Of a stretch of DNA of 64,000 nt, positions 43,139 through 52,604 are shown in pieces. Both the position numbers and the translations under genes were made by a program. The notes below the pieces were generated by a model. The model made no database searches and had not been told where the DNA came from. It saw nothing but the letters and a program-made list of their open reading frames with translations. Each line of letters begins with the position of its first letter. Position 1 is the first letter of the stretch. This stretch comes from an uncultured Blautia sp. (GTDB lineage Bacteria > Bacillota > Clostridia > Lachnospirales > Lachnospiraceae), in the NCBI GenBank assembly GCA_937900135.1, contig CALCDJ010000048.1, positions 1-64,000 on the forward strand, given 5' to 3'.

Positions 43139-43167
43139 TTTACAATATATAGTGAAAATGATATGAT
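43139..43167 (+). promoter_or_regulatory. Promoter of the long polysaccharide operon
   Basis: TTTACA (43139-43144), 17 bp, TATGAT (43162-43167) with an extended TGA before it (43159-43161). It would drive 43219-61984, as no clear internal terminator is seen. Confidence 0.6.
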
Positions 43168-43218
43168 GTAAAGGATTATAAATAAGGATTATAAACATAG
43201 AGAGAAAGGCAAAAAAAT

Positions 43219-44151
43219 ATGAGTTTGTATTCAGTGGTAGTTCCCGTATACAACTCTGAACATACACTGGAAGAGTTATATACACGACTGGAAAAAGTAT
43301 TCCGGGAAACAATCAAAGAGGAATTTGAACTGATCCTTGTGGACGATGGTTCAAAAGATCGCTCCTTTGAAGTGATGCAGGAACTTCGGAAAAAAGATCA
43401 AAGAGTTAAAATCATTCAGATGGCACGTAATTTTGGACAGCATCCGGCGCTGCTCTGTGGATTTGCCCATGTAAAGGGGGATTTTGTGGTTACCATGGAC
43501 GACGACCTTCAGCATCAGCCGGAAGAATTGCCAAAAATGATCCGTGTTATGGAAGAAAGAGCGGATGTGGATGCGATTATCGCCAGCTATGAAGGAAGAA
43601 AACATGGATTTATCCGAAGGCTGGGAACCAAAGTTTCTGTCTGGGCCACCTCCAAAATGTTGGGCAAGGACCCCAACCTTCAGATTACCAGCTATCGTCT
43701 TCTGCGGCGTTTTCTGGTGGATGCTATGGTACAGACCAACACTTATCTGCCCCAGATCGGGAATCTTCTGGTGCTGACCTCCAACCGGATCATCAATGTT
43801 CCTGTTCAGCATGCAGCCAGAGCCTATGGAAAAAGCGGCTATTCCTTTAAACGTCTGGCCAGAGATTTCATTTATGACATTACTGCTCACACAGCATTTC
43901 CTCTGATTATGGTACGGAACATTGGAATTGCCAGTTTTCTGGTGAGTCTGGTAATGGCGCTCTATTTTCTGATCAGATATTTTGCATGCGGAATTTCCGC
44001 CGAAGGCTGGACTTCTCTGATGCTGGTGCTTCTGGCTTTTTTTGGACTGACACTTCTGTCCATTGGAATTATTGGAATGTATCTGATGAATATTCTTAAC
44101 GAAGCCAAGAAACTTCCCCATTATGTGATCCGTCAGGAGGAGACAGACTGA
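43219..44151 (+). CDS. GT2 polyprenyl-phosphate glycosyltransferase (ArnC/GtrB/GacI-like)
   Basis: A 310-residue membrane enzyme. The N-terminal GT-A domain has VVPVYNSE, VDDGSKDRS and the catalytic MDDDLQH. Two membrane segments close the protein (about residues 233-257 and 265-290). This plan is that of enzymes that place one sugar on undecaprenyl phosphate (ArnC, GtrB, GacI). The product would be flipped and used by a GT-C enzyme outside; both partner types are in this locus. The sugar is not readable. Confidence 0.85.
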   Translation: MSLYSVVVPVYNSEHTLEELYTRLEKVFRETIKEEFELILVDDGSKDRSFEVMQELRKKDQRVKIIQMARNFGQHPALLCGFAHVKGDFVVTMDDDLQHQPEELPKMIRVMEERADVDAIIASYEGRKHGFIRRLGTKVSVWATSKMLGKDPNLQITSYRLLRRFLVDAMVQTNTYLPQIGNLLVLTSNRIINVPVQHAARAYGKSGYSFKRLARDFIYDITAHTAFPLIMVRNIGIASFLVSLVMALYFLIRYFACGISAEGWTSLMLVLLAFFGLTLLSIGIIGMYLMNILNEAKKLPHYVIRQEETD

Positions 44152-45116
44152 TGAAAAAAGAAATCGGCGGCTATTTGGAATTGGAGGAGCTGGGCGGCCG
44201 GGAATATTATCCGGAGCTTTATAAGGTGAATCTGGGAAGGACAGCGCTGCTCTGGCTGATAGAAAGCCGAAAGATAGAAAGACTGATCCTGCCGTATTTT
44301 CTCTGCGATTCTGTAGCAGAGGTATGTACGGGAGATGCCCTTTCTGTGGAATACTATCATCTGGACAGGGATCTGGTTCCCGTGTATCCAAAACGAAAAC
44401 TTCAGGATCGGGAGTATCTGTATCTTGTAAATTATTACGGACAGCTTACGGACAAAAAAATCCTGGAATATAAAGAAATCTATGGAAATCTTATTGTGGA
44501 TCATACCCACGCATTTTTTCAGCGGCCGATAAAGGGAGTGGATACCCTGTATTCTGTGAGAAAATTCTGGGGAGTCAGCGATGGCGCCTATTTGTCCACA
44601 GATGCGGACCTTTCAGGGGAAAAGCCTCTGGATGCTTCCGGAGCGCGCATGGAACATATTCTGGGACGATATGAGAAGGACGCAGGAACCTATTACCAGC
44701 AGATGCTGGACAATGCAGCCGGATATCACGGGATGGAGATTCGCCGGATGTCCCGGCTGACAGAGAACCTTCTGGGAGCCATTGATTATGAAAAATGCAA
44801 AAAAAGACGGGAAGAGAATTACCGGATACTTTCCACTCTTCTTCCTTCTGAGAATCCCTTTACCAGGGTAATCCCAGAGGGGCCGTTTACCTATCCCTAT
44901 TACCACAAAAAGGGACAGGAATTGCGGAAATGGCTGGCAGGACGAAAAATCTTTGTTCCTGTTTACTGGGGAAACGTACTCAGAGAGCAGAAACCGGACA
45001 GTCTGGAATATCAGTGGGCTTATCATATCCTTCCCCTGCCCTGTGATCACCGATATGGGCGGGAAGAGATGGAATATATTGCAGCAGCAGTAAGAGAATG
45101 GGAGAATCTAAAATGA
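44151..45116 (+). CDS. DegT/DnrJ-like fold I protein
   Basis: A 321-residue protein whose middle resembles PLP-dependent sugar aminotransferases: NYYGQL, VDHTHAFF and SVRKFWGVSDGAYL follow the order of DegT motifs. The spacing before the lysine is shorter (S-x-x-K) than in WecE (S-F-x-x-x-K), so it may be a divergent enzyme or a non-catalytic relative. Its start overlaps the previous stop (TGATG) and its stop overlaps the next start, so it is tightly coupled to the GT2 and ATP-grasp genes. The reaction is unknown. Confidence 0.55.
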   Translation: MKKEIGGYLELEELGGREYYPELYKVNLGRTALLWLIESRKIERLILPYFLCDSVAEVCTGDALSVEYYHLDRDLVPVYPKRKLQDREYLYLVNYYGQLTDKKILEYKEIYGNLIVDHTHAFFQRPIKGVDTLYSVRKFWGVSDGAYLSTDADLSGEKPLDASGARMEHILGRYEKDAGTYYQQMLDNAAGYHGMEIRRMSRLTENLLGAIDYEKCKKRREENYRILSTLLPSENPFTRVIPEGPFTYPYYHKKGQELRKWLAGRKIFVPVYWGNVLREQKPDSLEYQWAYHILPLPCDHRYGREEMEYIAAAVREWENLK

Positions 45117-46420
45117 CACACAGAGTTTTGATCCTGGGAAGTCTGGGAGAATTTGTACAGCTTGTTCAAATGGCAAAAGAACGGGGATATGAGGTCCTTG
45201 TATGTGACGGATATGCAGATGGCCCGGCAAGAGCTTACGCAGATGCCTCCTATGTGATTCCGGTCACAGATATTCAGGCAGTGGCAGAGCTTTGTATCCG
45301 GGAAAAGGTAGATGGAATCCTCACATCTTTTTCGGATCTTCTTTTGGAGTGTATGGTAAAGATTGCAGATCAGGCAGGGCTTCCCTGTTATCTGAAACCA
45401 GAACAGCTTCCCTGGTACAGAGATAAATCAGTTTGCAGAGAAACACTAAAAAAACTGGGACTCCCCACGCCGGGCTTTATGAAACTTCCGGTGGAACTGA
45501 TAGAAAAAAAGAAGGAGTCAGAGTTGAAGCGCCTTACCGCAGATCTTTGTTATCCACTGATCAGTAAGCCCATGGACAAATACGGCTCCAGGGGGATTTT
45601 TGTGATTCACCATGAAGGGGAGCTTCTGGAAAAAGCAGGGGAAACAGCAGAATTTACAGAACTTCCGGAAATTCTGGTAGAAGAATATAACGATGGATTT
45701 GAATTTAATATGATGACCTGGGTTCTGGAGGGACAGGTGCATCTCATCAGCATTGCAGACCGTGAAAAAACAGAATTTGTACAGGGAATGCTCCCGGAAA
45801 GTACAAGAAACGTTTATCCTTCCTGTCTGTTGTCCCAGGTGGAAAAAGAAGCTCTGGAAATTCTTCAGGGCTACATTTCTTATACCGGACAGAAGGAAGG
45901 CGCCCTTTCCATGCAGTTTTTCTGGAAACCGGACAGAGGAATTCAGGTATGCGAGATTGCAGCCCGCTTTTTTGGCTATGAGCATGAACTGACGGAGATG
46001 GTATATGGATTTTCCCTGGAAGAGCTTCTTCTGAATTCTCTTTATGACAGAGAGGCTCTGGAAGGGATGATACAGAAGCATGATCCTCATAGGCCACGGC
46101 GCTTTGGAGCAGTGTTGTATTTTCACGGAAGATTTCTCACAGTAAAAGATCAGAGCGCAGCGGAGAAACTGGCGCTTCATCCGGCAGTGGCAAAACCCTG
46201 GATCTTTTATCAGACAGGGGAACCGGTGGTTGCCTATGGACCCAACCCCTATATGGCATTGTATTACATTCAGGCAGATACCAGAGAGGAATTGGACCGG
46301 ATTACTGGAGAATTTTACAGAGAAATGAGCATCAGGGATCAGGACGGACAGGAAATTGTATACAAAAATATCCTTCCTGTGGGCAGAAATATGTATCTTG
46401 ATTCTGGAAATAAGCGTTGA
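45113..46420 (+). CDS. ATP-grasp ligase-like protein
   Basis: A 435-residue protein with an N-terminal nucleotide-like fold (VLILGSLGEFVQLV), then an ATP-grasp region. The region includes RDKSVCRETLKKLGLPTPGF-type lid entry, the lysine in PLISKPMDKYGSRGIF, VEEYNDGFEFN and metal-binding EIAARF near residue 290. ATP-grasp enzymes join a carboxylate to an amine or thiol through an acyl phosphate. Beside a sugar 4-aminotransferase this suggests acylating the sugar amine with an amino acid or other acid (inference). GGGAG precedes ATG 45113. Confidence 0.7.
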   Translation: MTHRVLILGSLGEFVQLVQMAKERGYEVLVCDGYADGPARAYADASYVIPVTDIQAVAELCIREKVDGILTSFSDLLLECMVKIADQAGLPCYLKPEQLPWYRDKSVCRETLKKLGLPTPGFMKLPVELIEKKKESELKRLTADLCYPLISKPMDKYGSRGIFVIHHEGELLEKAGETAEFTELPEILVEEYNDGFEFNMMTWVLEGQVHLISIADREKTEFVQGMLPESTRNVYPSCLLSQVEKEALEILQGYISYTGQKEGALSMQFFWKPDRGIQVCEIAARFFGYEHELTEMVYGFSLEELLLNSLYDREALEGMIQKHDPHRPRRFGAVLYFHGRFLTVKDQSAAEKLALHPAVAKPWIFYQTGEPVVAYGPNPYMALYYIQADTREELDRITGEFYREMSIRDQDGQEIVYKNILPVGRNMYLDSGNKR

Positions 46421-46514
46421 ATTTATAACCTGAGTATGAGACAATAAAATGATTGGAATGATTCGGTTGTTTCATCGGATCAAATCCATGGAAATCAGAA
46501 ACAGGGGAAGATCA

Positions 46515-47648
46515 ATGATAGATTTTAACAGACCGGCAATTGTCGGGAAAGAACTGGATTATATCCGGGATGCAGTGAACGAAGGAAAACTTTGCGGAGA
46601 TGGCAAATACACCAGACGCTGCTCCGACTGGATGAAAAAAAAGTTTGATGTGAAGCATGTGCTTCTGACTACATCCTGTACACATGCGCTGGAAATGGCC
46701 GCATTTCTTTGCGACATTCAGCCAGGAGACGAGGTGATCATGCCTTCTTATACCTTTGTCTCCACCGCCGATGCGTTTGTGCTTCGGGGGGCAAAGATTG
46801 TATTTGTGGATATCCGTCCGGATACCATGAATATTGATGAGAAGCTCATCGAGCAGGCCATTACGCCAAAGACGAAGGTAATTGTTCCGGTACACTATGC
46901 CGGAGTTGCCTGTGAGATGGATGAGATTATGCGTCTTGCAGGGAAATATCACCTGAAGGTGGTAGAAGATGCCGCTCAGGGTGTGGAAGCTACCTACCAT
47001 GGAAAAGCGCTGGGAACCATTGGAGATTTTGGATGTTACAGCTTCCACGAGACAAAAAATTATACGATGGGAGAGGGCGGCGCCCTTGTATTTCAGAAGA
47101 AGGAATATCTGGAACGTGCGGAAATCCTCCGGGAAAAAGGAACGGACCGAAGCAAGTTTTTCCGGGGACAGGTGGATAAATACCGATGGATCGACTATGG
47201 CTCATCCTATCTGCCAAGCGAGCTGAATGCCGCTTATTTATATGCCCAGCTGGAAGAATGTGAGAAGATCAACAAAAAGCGTCTGGAGATTTATGATTAC
47301 TATCACAGAAACTTAAAACCTCTGGCAGAGGAAGGCAAGCTGGAGCAGCCGTTTGTACCCAAGGGATGCGGACACAATGCTCATATGTACTACATAAAGG
47401 TGAGAGATATGGAGGTACGTACGGAGCTGATCCGCTATTTGAAAGAGCATGGGGTTCTAAGCGTTTTTCATTACGTTCCCCTTCACTCTTCGCCGGCAGG
47501 TCAGAAGTTTGGCCGTTTTTCCGGAGAAGATGTGTATACCACAAAAGAGAGCGAACGTCTTCTTCGTCTTCCTATGTTCTATAACCTGGATATGGAGGAT
47601 GTGAAGCGGATCGTAGATATCATCATGGCGTTTCCCGGTTTTTTTTAA
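46515..47648 (+). CDS. wecE: dTDP-4-amino-4,6-dideoxygalactose transaminase (WecE/RffA type)
   Basis: A 377-residue PLP enzyme very close in sequence to E. coli WecE (376 residues). It shares SGKLCGDG-like start (here EGKLCGDG), GDEVIMPSYTFVSTADAF, VPVHYAGVACEMD and the PLP lysine Lys181 in FHETKNYTMGEGG. WecE uses RmlB's product and glutamate to make dTDP-Fuc4N. ATG 46515 follows GGGGA. The substrate fits, as RmlB is made next door. A 4-amino-6-deoxyglucose product (as in VioA-type enzymes) is a less likely alternative. Confidence 0.88.
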   Translation: MIDFNRPAIVGKELDYIRDAVNEGKLCGDGKYTRRCSDWMKKKFDVKHVLLTTSCTHALEMAAFLCDIQPGDEVIMPSYTFVSTADAFVLRGAKIVFVDIRPDTMNIDEKLIEQAITPKTKVIVPVHYAGVACEMDEIMRLAGKYHLKVVEDAAQGVEATYHGKALGTIGDFGCYSFHETKNYTMGEGGALVFQKKEYLERAEILREKGTDRSKFFRGQVDKYRWIDYGSSYLPSELNAAYLYAQLEECEKINKKRLEIYDYYHRNLKPLAEEGKLEQPFVPKGCGHNAHMYYIKVRDMEVRTELIRYLKEHGVLSVFHYVPLHSSPAGQKFGRFSGEDVYTTKESERLLRLPMFYNLDMEDVKRIVDIIMAFPGFF

Positions 47649-47688
47649 GCGTCCGTATTCTGAGGACAAAAAGATATGAGGTAGATAT

Positions 47689-48978
47689 ATGAAAAAATGG
47701 AAAAAGAAAGTTTTGGCAGCCACAGCAGCATTTTTGACAGCAGTCTTAACCGTAGTATCCGTTTCAGCAGCCAGTGTGGATTTAAATGGTGTCTACTCCA
47801 TTTCCACCAATGATATTCCAGGGTGGCCGGCAGGACCGGAGATTTCTTCCAGTACAGGAGTCCTTATGGAAGCATCCACAGGAACGCTGGTTTACAGCAA
47901 AGGGGGAGATGAGCTGCGCTATCCTGCCAGCATCACCAAACTTATGACCCTTCTTGTGGCTGTAGAAAACTGTGACCTGGATGAAACAGTGACCTTTACA
48001 GAAACAGGAATCCGGGATATTGCGCCGGATTCTGCCAACATTGGAATGCAGCTGGGAGAAACCATGAGCATGGAGGACTGCCTCTATGCGCTGATCATCC
48101 GTTCTGCCAATGAAGTTGCCGCACAGGTTGCAGAATATGTGGGAGGAACGGAACAGAGCTTTATTGATATGATGAATGCCCGCGCAGAAAAAATCGGATG
48201 TGTCAATACACATTTTACCAATGCCAACGGCCTTCCAGACGAAAATCATTATACGACGGCAAAAGATATGGCGCTGATCTTTCGGGAGTGTCTGAAGAAC
48301 AAGACCTGCCGGAAAATCCTGAAAACAAGTACCTATTATATAGAGCCTACCAATATGAATGGGGAACAGCGTAAACTTCACACCCATCATCCTCTTTTGG
48401 CGAAGGAATCACCACTCTATTATGAGGGATGCATCGGTGGAAAGACTGGTATGACCATAGATGCCGGTCATACGTTGGTAACCGGAGTGAAGAAGGATGG
48501 GGTTACGTATATTGCCGTGGTGATGCGGGCAGCAGATCTGAACCAGGCCTGCCTGGACAGCCGTCTTCTTTTTGATTACGGGTATGCCAATTTTCAGAAG
48601 ACAGAATATAAAAACGGTACGGTGATTATCCCTGCCAATACAGATGTCAGCACCCTTACCAGCCAGGAAGAGAATGTGAATGGCAAAAACATGGAATGCT
48701 ACTATCTGTCAGGGTATCAGGTGGGAACAGGAAGCGTTTCCGTACCAACTCCTACCGTGGAAGTGGTGGAGGAAGCCGCTGACGGGGACGCTGAGCCCCT
48801 GTATACAGAAACAGAAGCCACGGAAAAAAAAACGGATTCTCCCTCCAATGAAAAGGGATTGTCGGATCTGAGCAAAATACTTCTTGCAGTGATGGGAGCA
48901 ATGGTGGTCCTCCTCGTTGTTCTTCTCATTGCATTGGCCATCAAAAATAAAAAACACGAAAACAAGCATAAAAAATAA
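47689..48978 (+). CDS. D-alanyl-D-alanine carboxypeptidase (DacA/PBP5 type)
   Basis: A 429-residue S11-family penicillin-binding protein that trims the last D-Ala from peptidoglycan stems. It has a signal peptide (1-27), the N-terminal segment ISTNDIPGWPAGPEI, and all three active-site motifs: SITK (Ser81, Lys84), SAN and KTG in GGKTGM. A C-terminal membrane segment (about 400-422) and Lys-rich tail follow. It sits inside the polysaccharide operon, between wecE and rmlA. Compare the related protein at 62061, which has lost the motifs. Confidence 0.92.
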   Translation: MKKWKKKVLAATAAFLTAVLTVVSVSAASVDLNGVYSISTNDIPGWPAGPEISSSTGVLMEASTGTLVYSKGGDELRYPASITKLMTLLVAVENCDLDETVTFTETGIRDIAPDSANIGMQLGETMSMEDCLYALIIRSANEVAAQVAEYVGGTEQSFIDMMNARAEKIGCVNTHFTNANGLPDENHYTTAKDMALIFRECLKNKTCRKILKTSTYYIEPTNMNGEQRKLHTHHPLLAKESPLYYEGCIGGKTGMTIDAGHTLVTGVKKDGVTYIAVVMRAADLNQACLDSRLLFDYGYANFQKTEYKNGTVIIPANTDVSTLTSQEENVNGKNMECYYLSGYQVGTGSVSVPTPTVEVVEEAADGDAEPLYTETEATEKKTDSPSNEKGLSDLSKILLAVMGAMVVLLVVLLIALAIKNKKHENKHKK

Positions 48979-48991
48979 GGAGAATTGAAGA

Positions 48992-49861
48992 ATGAAAGGA
49001 ATTATACTTGCAGGTGGTTCAGGAACCAGATTATATCCTCTGACACGTTCCATTAGTAAACAGATTATGCCGGTTTATGACAAACCAATGATTTATTATC
49101 CATTATCCACATTGATGCTGGCAGGAATCCGGGAGGTGCTGATCATCTCCACACCGAGAGATCTTCCTGTATTTGAAGAACTCTTAGGAACCGGCGAGCA
49201 GCTGGGAATGAAAATTTCTTATGCGATTCAGGAGACTCCAAGAGGACTGGCAGATGCCTTCATTATTGGGGAAGAATTTATAGGAAAGGATCATGTGGCC
49301 CTTGTTCTTGGAGATAATATTTTCTATGGACAGAGCTTTACCCGGGTGCTGCAGCAGGCTGCCCAGAGAGAAAAAGGCGCCACAATTTTCGGTTATTACG
49401 TACGTGACCCAAGAGAATATGGGGTGGTAGAATTTGACGAAAACGGAAAGGCTCTTTCCATCGAAGAAAAACCAGAGCATCCCAAGTCCAACTATGCAGT
49501 TCCGGGACTGTACTTCTATGACAATGATGTAGTAGAAATCGCAAAAAATGTAAAACCTTCTGCAAGAGGGGAAATTGAGATTACCAGTGTCAACAATGAA
49601 TACCTTCGCCGGGGAACCCTTCATGTGGAAACCCTTGGCCGTGGTTTTGCATGGCTGGATACCGGAAATCATGATGCCCTCCTGGATGCGGCAGAATATG
49701 TGGCAGCTGTACAGAAGAGACAGGGACTTTACATTTCCTGCATCGAAGAGATTGCCTATAAGAAAGGCTTTATTGATAAGGCTCAGCTGGTAGAACTGGC
49801 ACAGCCTCTTCTGAAAACCGCTTACGGACAGTATCTCCTTGAGGTATCCGAAGGTTTATAA
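48992..49861 (+). CDS. rmlA: Glucose-1-phosphate thymidylyltransferase
   Basis: RmlA joins dTTP and glucose-1-phosphate, the first step to dTDP-rhamnose. The 289-residue enzyme has the nucleotide loop LAGGSGTRLYPLT (6-18), PVYDKPMIYYPL and GDNIFYG. AAGGAG precedes ATG 48992. It is cotranscribed with dacA before it and rmlC after it. Confidence 0.95.
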   Translation: MKGIILAGGSGTRLYPLTRSISKQIMPVYDKPMIYYPLSTLMLAGIREVLIISTPRDLPVFEELLGTGEQLGMKISYAIQETPRGLADAFIIGEEFIGKDHVALVLGDNIFYGQSFTRVLQQAAQREKGATIFGYYVRDPREYGVVEFDENGKALSIEEKPEHPKSNYAVPGLYFYDNDVVEIAKNVKPSARGEIEITSVNNEYLRRGTLHVETLGRGFAWLDTGNHDALLDAAEYVAAVQKRQGLYISCIEEIAYKKGFIDKAQLVELAQPLLKTAYGQYLLEVSEGL

Positions 49862-49874
49862 AAAGAATGGAATC

Positions 49875-49896
49875 AGCCTGCCCGAAGGGGCAGGCT
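49875..49896 (+). repeat. Intercistronic hairpin between rmlA and rmlC
   Basis: AGCCTGCCC (49875-49883) pairs perfectly with GGGCAGGCT (49888-49896), loop GAAG. There is no T-run, so it is likely an mRNA-stability or processing element rather than a terminator. Confidence 0.6.
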
Positions 49897-49927
49897 CAAA
49901 ATCAATCAGTATGACAGGAGTAAAAAA

Positions 49928-50482
49928 ATGGGAAAAATCAAAGTAACAGAATGCGGAGACATTGAAGGATTAAAAGTAATCGAATCTACCGTATTCGGGG
50001 ATGATCGCGGTTATTTTATGGAAACCTATAATTACAATGACTTTAAAGAAGCCGGTATTGATGTGGAATTTGTGCAGGACAATCAGTCCAGTTCCCGTTA
50101 CGGAGTTCTCCGGGGACTGCATTTCCAGATTAATTATCCTCAAGATAAGCTGGTTCGCGTGGTAAATGGAGAAGTTTTTGACGTGGCGGTAGACCTTCGG
50201 GAAGGCTCTAAGACCTACGGAAAATGGTACGGTGTGGTTCTTTCCGCAGAAAATAAAAAACAATTCTTTATTCCAAAGGGCTTTGCCCATGGTTTTCTGG
50301 TGCTTTCTCCTCAGGCGGAATTTACTTACAAGTGTTCTGATTTCTATCATCCAAACGATGAGGGCGGTCTGATCTGGAACGATCCGGAGATTGGAGTAGA
50401 ATGGCCGATTCCAGAAGGAATGGAACTGATTTTTTCTGACAAGGATCAGAAATGGGGCAGCTTCCGGGACTTCCAGAGATAG
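49928..50482 (+). CDS. rmlC: dTDP-4-dehydrorhamnose 3,5-epimerase
   Basis: RmlC epimerizes dTDP-4-keto-6-deoxyglucose at C3 and C5. The 184-residue cupin has the GVLRGLHFQ segment with the catalytic histidine, DLREGSKTYG with the partner aspartate and FIPKGFAHGF. AGGAG precedes ATG 49928. RmlC and the WecE-type enzyme compete for the same substrate. Confidence 0.94.
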   Translation: MGKIKVTECGDIEGLKVIESTVFGDDRGYFMETYNYNDFKEAGIDVEFVQDNQSSSRYGVLRGLHFQINYPQDKLVRVVNGEVFDVAVDLREGSKTYGKWYGVVLSAENKKQFFIPKGFAHGFLVLSPQAEFTYKCSDFYHPNDEGGLIWNDPEIGVEWPIPEGMELIFSDKDQKWGSFRDFQR

Positions 50483-50491
50483 GAGAATGCA

Positions 50492-51307
50492 ATGTTAAAA
50501 ACAATCTTTTCCCTGCCGGCGGACGTATACAAGAACCGCCGGCTGGTTTTGAAACTGGCAAAAAATGATTTTAAAACCAGATATGCCGGTTCTTATCTGG
50601 GAATGATCTGGGCCTTTATCCAGCCCATTGTGACCATTCTGGTATACTGGTTTGTATTTTCTGTGGGCTTTAAGCCGGCCATGGATGGCGTGGGGGTTCC
50701 CTTTGTGCTTTATCTGGTGGCAGGTATTGTGCCCTGGTTCTTTTTCCAGGATGCGCTGGTGGGAGGAACCAATGCCCTTCTTGAATATAATTACCTTGTA
50801 AAAAAAGTCGTTTTCAATATCAGCGTTCTTCCCATTGTGAAGATTATTTCCGCGCTGTTCGTACACGGCTTTTTCGTGATGTTTACCGTGATTTTATATA
50901 TGTGCTACGGGAAGTTTCCAGACTGGTATTATCTGCAGATCTTTTATTACAGCGGATGTACCTTCCTTCTGGTGCTGGGACTGTCTTACGCAACCTGTGC
51001 GGTGGTGGTCTTTTTCCGTGATCTGACTCAGATCATCAACATTGGACTTCAGGTGGGCGTATGGCTGACCCCGATTATGTGGGTGGCAGAGACAGCCCTT
51101 GTCAATCATCCCCTTTTGCAGAAGGTTCTGCAGCTGAATCCCATATATTATATTGTTTCCGGATACCGGGATTCTTTTGTGTTTAAACATTGGTTTTTTG
51201 AAAGACCACTGTGGACACTGTATTTCTGGGTATTTACCCTGGGCTGCTTCCTTTTGGGCAACTGGGTGTTCAGACGTCTGCGGGTGCATTTTGCAGATGT
51301 ATTATAA
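50492..51307 (+). CDS. Polysaccharide ABC exporter permease (Wzm/TagG type)
   Basis: A 271-residue ABC-2 permease with six membrane segments and the N-terminal amphipathic stretch (KLAKNDFKTRYAGSYLG) typical of Wzm, TagG and RgpC/GacD. It pairs with the ATPase gene 24 nt downstream and moves a finished lipid-linked polysaccharide to the outer face of the membrane. GGAG precedes ATG 50492. It lies between the rml genes and the chain-modifying genes. Confidence 0.9.
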   Translation: MLKTIFSLPADVYKNRRLVLKLAKNDFKTRYAGSYLGMIWAFIQPIVTILVYWFVFSVGFKPAMDGVGVPFVLYLVAGIVPWFFFQDALVGGTNALLEYNYLVKKVVFNISVLPIVKIISALFVHGFFVMFTVILYMCYGKFPDWYYLQIFYYSGCTFLLVLGLSYATCAVVVFFRDLTQIINIGLQVGVWLTPIMWVAETALVNHPLLQKVLQLNPIYYIVSGYRDSFVFKHWFFERPLWTLYFWVFTLGCFLLGNWVFRRLRVHFADVL

Positions 51308-51330
51308 GAGGTTGGAAGAGAGGGTTTTAA

Positions 51331-52593
51331 GTGAAAGATAAAAATGTAATTCAAGTGGAACATTTATCAAAAATGTATAAGCTGTATGATAAGCCTTCCG
51401 ACCGATTGAAGGAATCGCTGGGTCTTACCAGAAAGAAACGGTATCGGGAGCATTTTGCCCTGCATGATGTGAATTTTCAGGTGCGTGAGGGAGAGTGTGT
51501 GGGAATCATAGGAACCAATGGTTCCGGAAAGTCCACCATCTTAAAAATTATTACCGGTGTGCTTACCCCCACAGAGGGAGAAGTGAAGGTGAATGGAAGA
51601 ATTTCCGCTCTTCTGGAACTGGGAGCCGGATTTAACATGGAGTATTCCGGGCTGGAAAATGTGTATCTGAATGGAACCATGATCGGTTTTACAAAGGAAG
51701 AGATCGACGCCCGGCTGGATGACATTCTGGCATTTGCAGATATTGGAGATTTTATTCATCAGCCGGTAAAAATGTATTCCAGCGGTATGTTTGTCCGCCT
51801 GGCATTTGCAGTTGCCATTAATATTGATCCGGAAATCCTGATCGTAGACGAGGCATTATCTGTGGGAGACGTATTTTTCCAGGCAAAATGCTACCATAAA
51901 TTTGAAGAGTTCAAGGAACAGGGAAAGACCATTCTTTTTGTAAGTCATGACCTGAGCAGTATTGTAAAATATTGCGACAGAGTGGTTTTGCTGAATAAGG
52001 GGCAAATGCTGGACGAAGGGTCCCCCAAGGAAATGGTGGATATGTACAAGCAGCTTCTGGTGCACCAGGACCCGGTGAAGCAGGGCGAAGGGGGTCAGGA
52101 GCTTACAGCGGCAGAAGAAAACTGGGGAACTGGTTTCGCCAGAAATCCGGATACCCTGGACTATGGAGAAAAACAGGCAGAAATTGTGGATTATGTGGTT
52201 CTGGATGAAAAAGGACGCCCCAGCAACAATATTGAAAAGGGCAGTACCTTTTCTATTAAGATGAAGGTGCATTTTCATGAGAATATTCAGGAACCCATTA
52301 TGGCTTACACCTTTAAGAACATTCAGGGAACTGAAATTACAGGCACCAACACCATGTATGAAAAAATGTCTGTGGAGCATCCAGACGCAGGCAGAGAATG
52401 TGTGGTGACATTTACCCAGAAGATGGATCTTCAGGGAGGGGAATATCTGTTGTCCTTCGGATGTACCGGATACCGGAACGGCGAATTTGCCGTGTTCCAT
52501 CGCCTGTACGATGCCTGCAACATTACTGTGATCTCTGGAAAAGACACCGTTGGATTTTTTGATATGAATTCCAAAGTGACCATAGAAGAGTAA
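51331..52593 (+). CDS. Polysaccharide ABC exporter ATPase with carbohydrate-binding tail (Wzt type)
   Basis: A 420-residue ATPase starting at GTG 51331. The ABC domain (residues 1-245) has Walker A GTNGSGKST (61-69), the YSSGMFVRLAFA signature and LIVDEALSVGD. A linker leads to a C-terminal beta-sandwich (about 285-420) like the Wzt domain that reads the end of the O-antigen in E. coli O8/O9a. Exporters with this tail carry only chains that have been capped. The two genes after it look like the capping enzymes. Confidence 0.9.
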   Translation: MKDKNVIQVEHLSKMYKLYDKPSDRLKESLGLTRKKRYREHFALHDVNFQVREGECVGIIGTNGSGKSTILKIITGVLTPTEGEVKVNGRISALLELGAGFNMEYSGLENVYLNGTMIGFTKEEIDARLDDILAFADIGDFIHQPVKMYSSGMFVRLAFAVAINIDPEILIVDEALSVGDVFFQAKCYHKFEEFKEQGKTILFVSHDLSSIVKYCDRVVLLNKGQMLDEGSPKEMVDMYKQLLVHQDPVKQGEGGQELTAAEENWGTGFARNPDTLDYGEKQAEIVDYVVLDEKGRPSNNIEKGSTFSIKMKVHFHENIQEPIMAYTFKNIQGTEITGTNTMYEKMSVEHPDAGRECVVTFTQKMDLQGGEYLLSFGCTGYRNGEFAVFHRLYDACNITVISGKDTVGFFDMNSKVTIEE

Positions 52594-52604
52594 AGGAGAA
52601 TTCC

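Noticed and set aside
43351..44391. 346-codon minus-strand frame across the GT2 and DegT-like genes
   Set aside because: Antisense to two motif-bearing genes and crosses their junction; composition is not protein-like.
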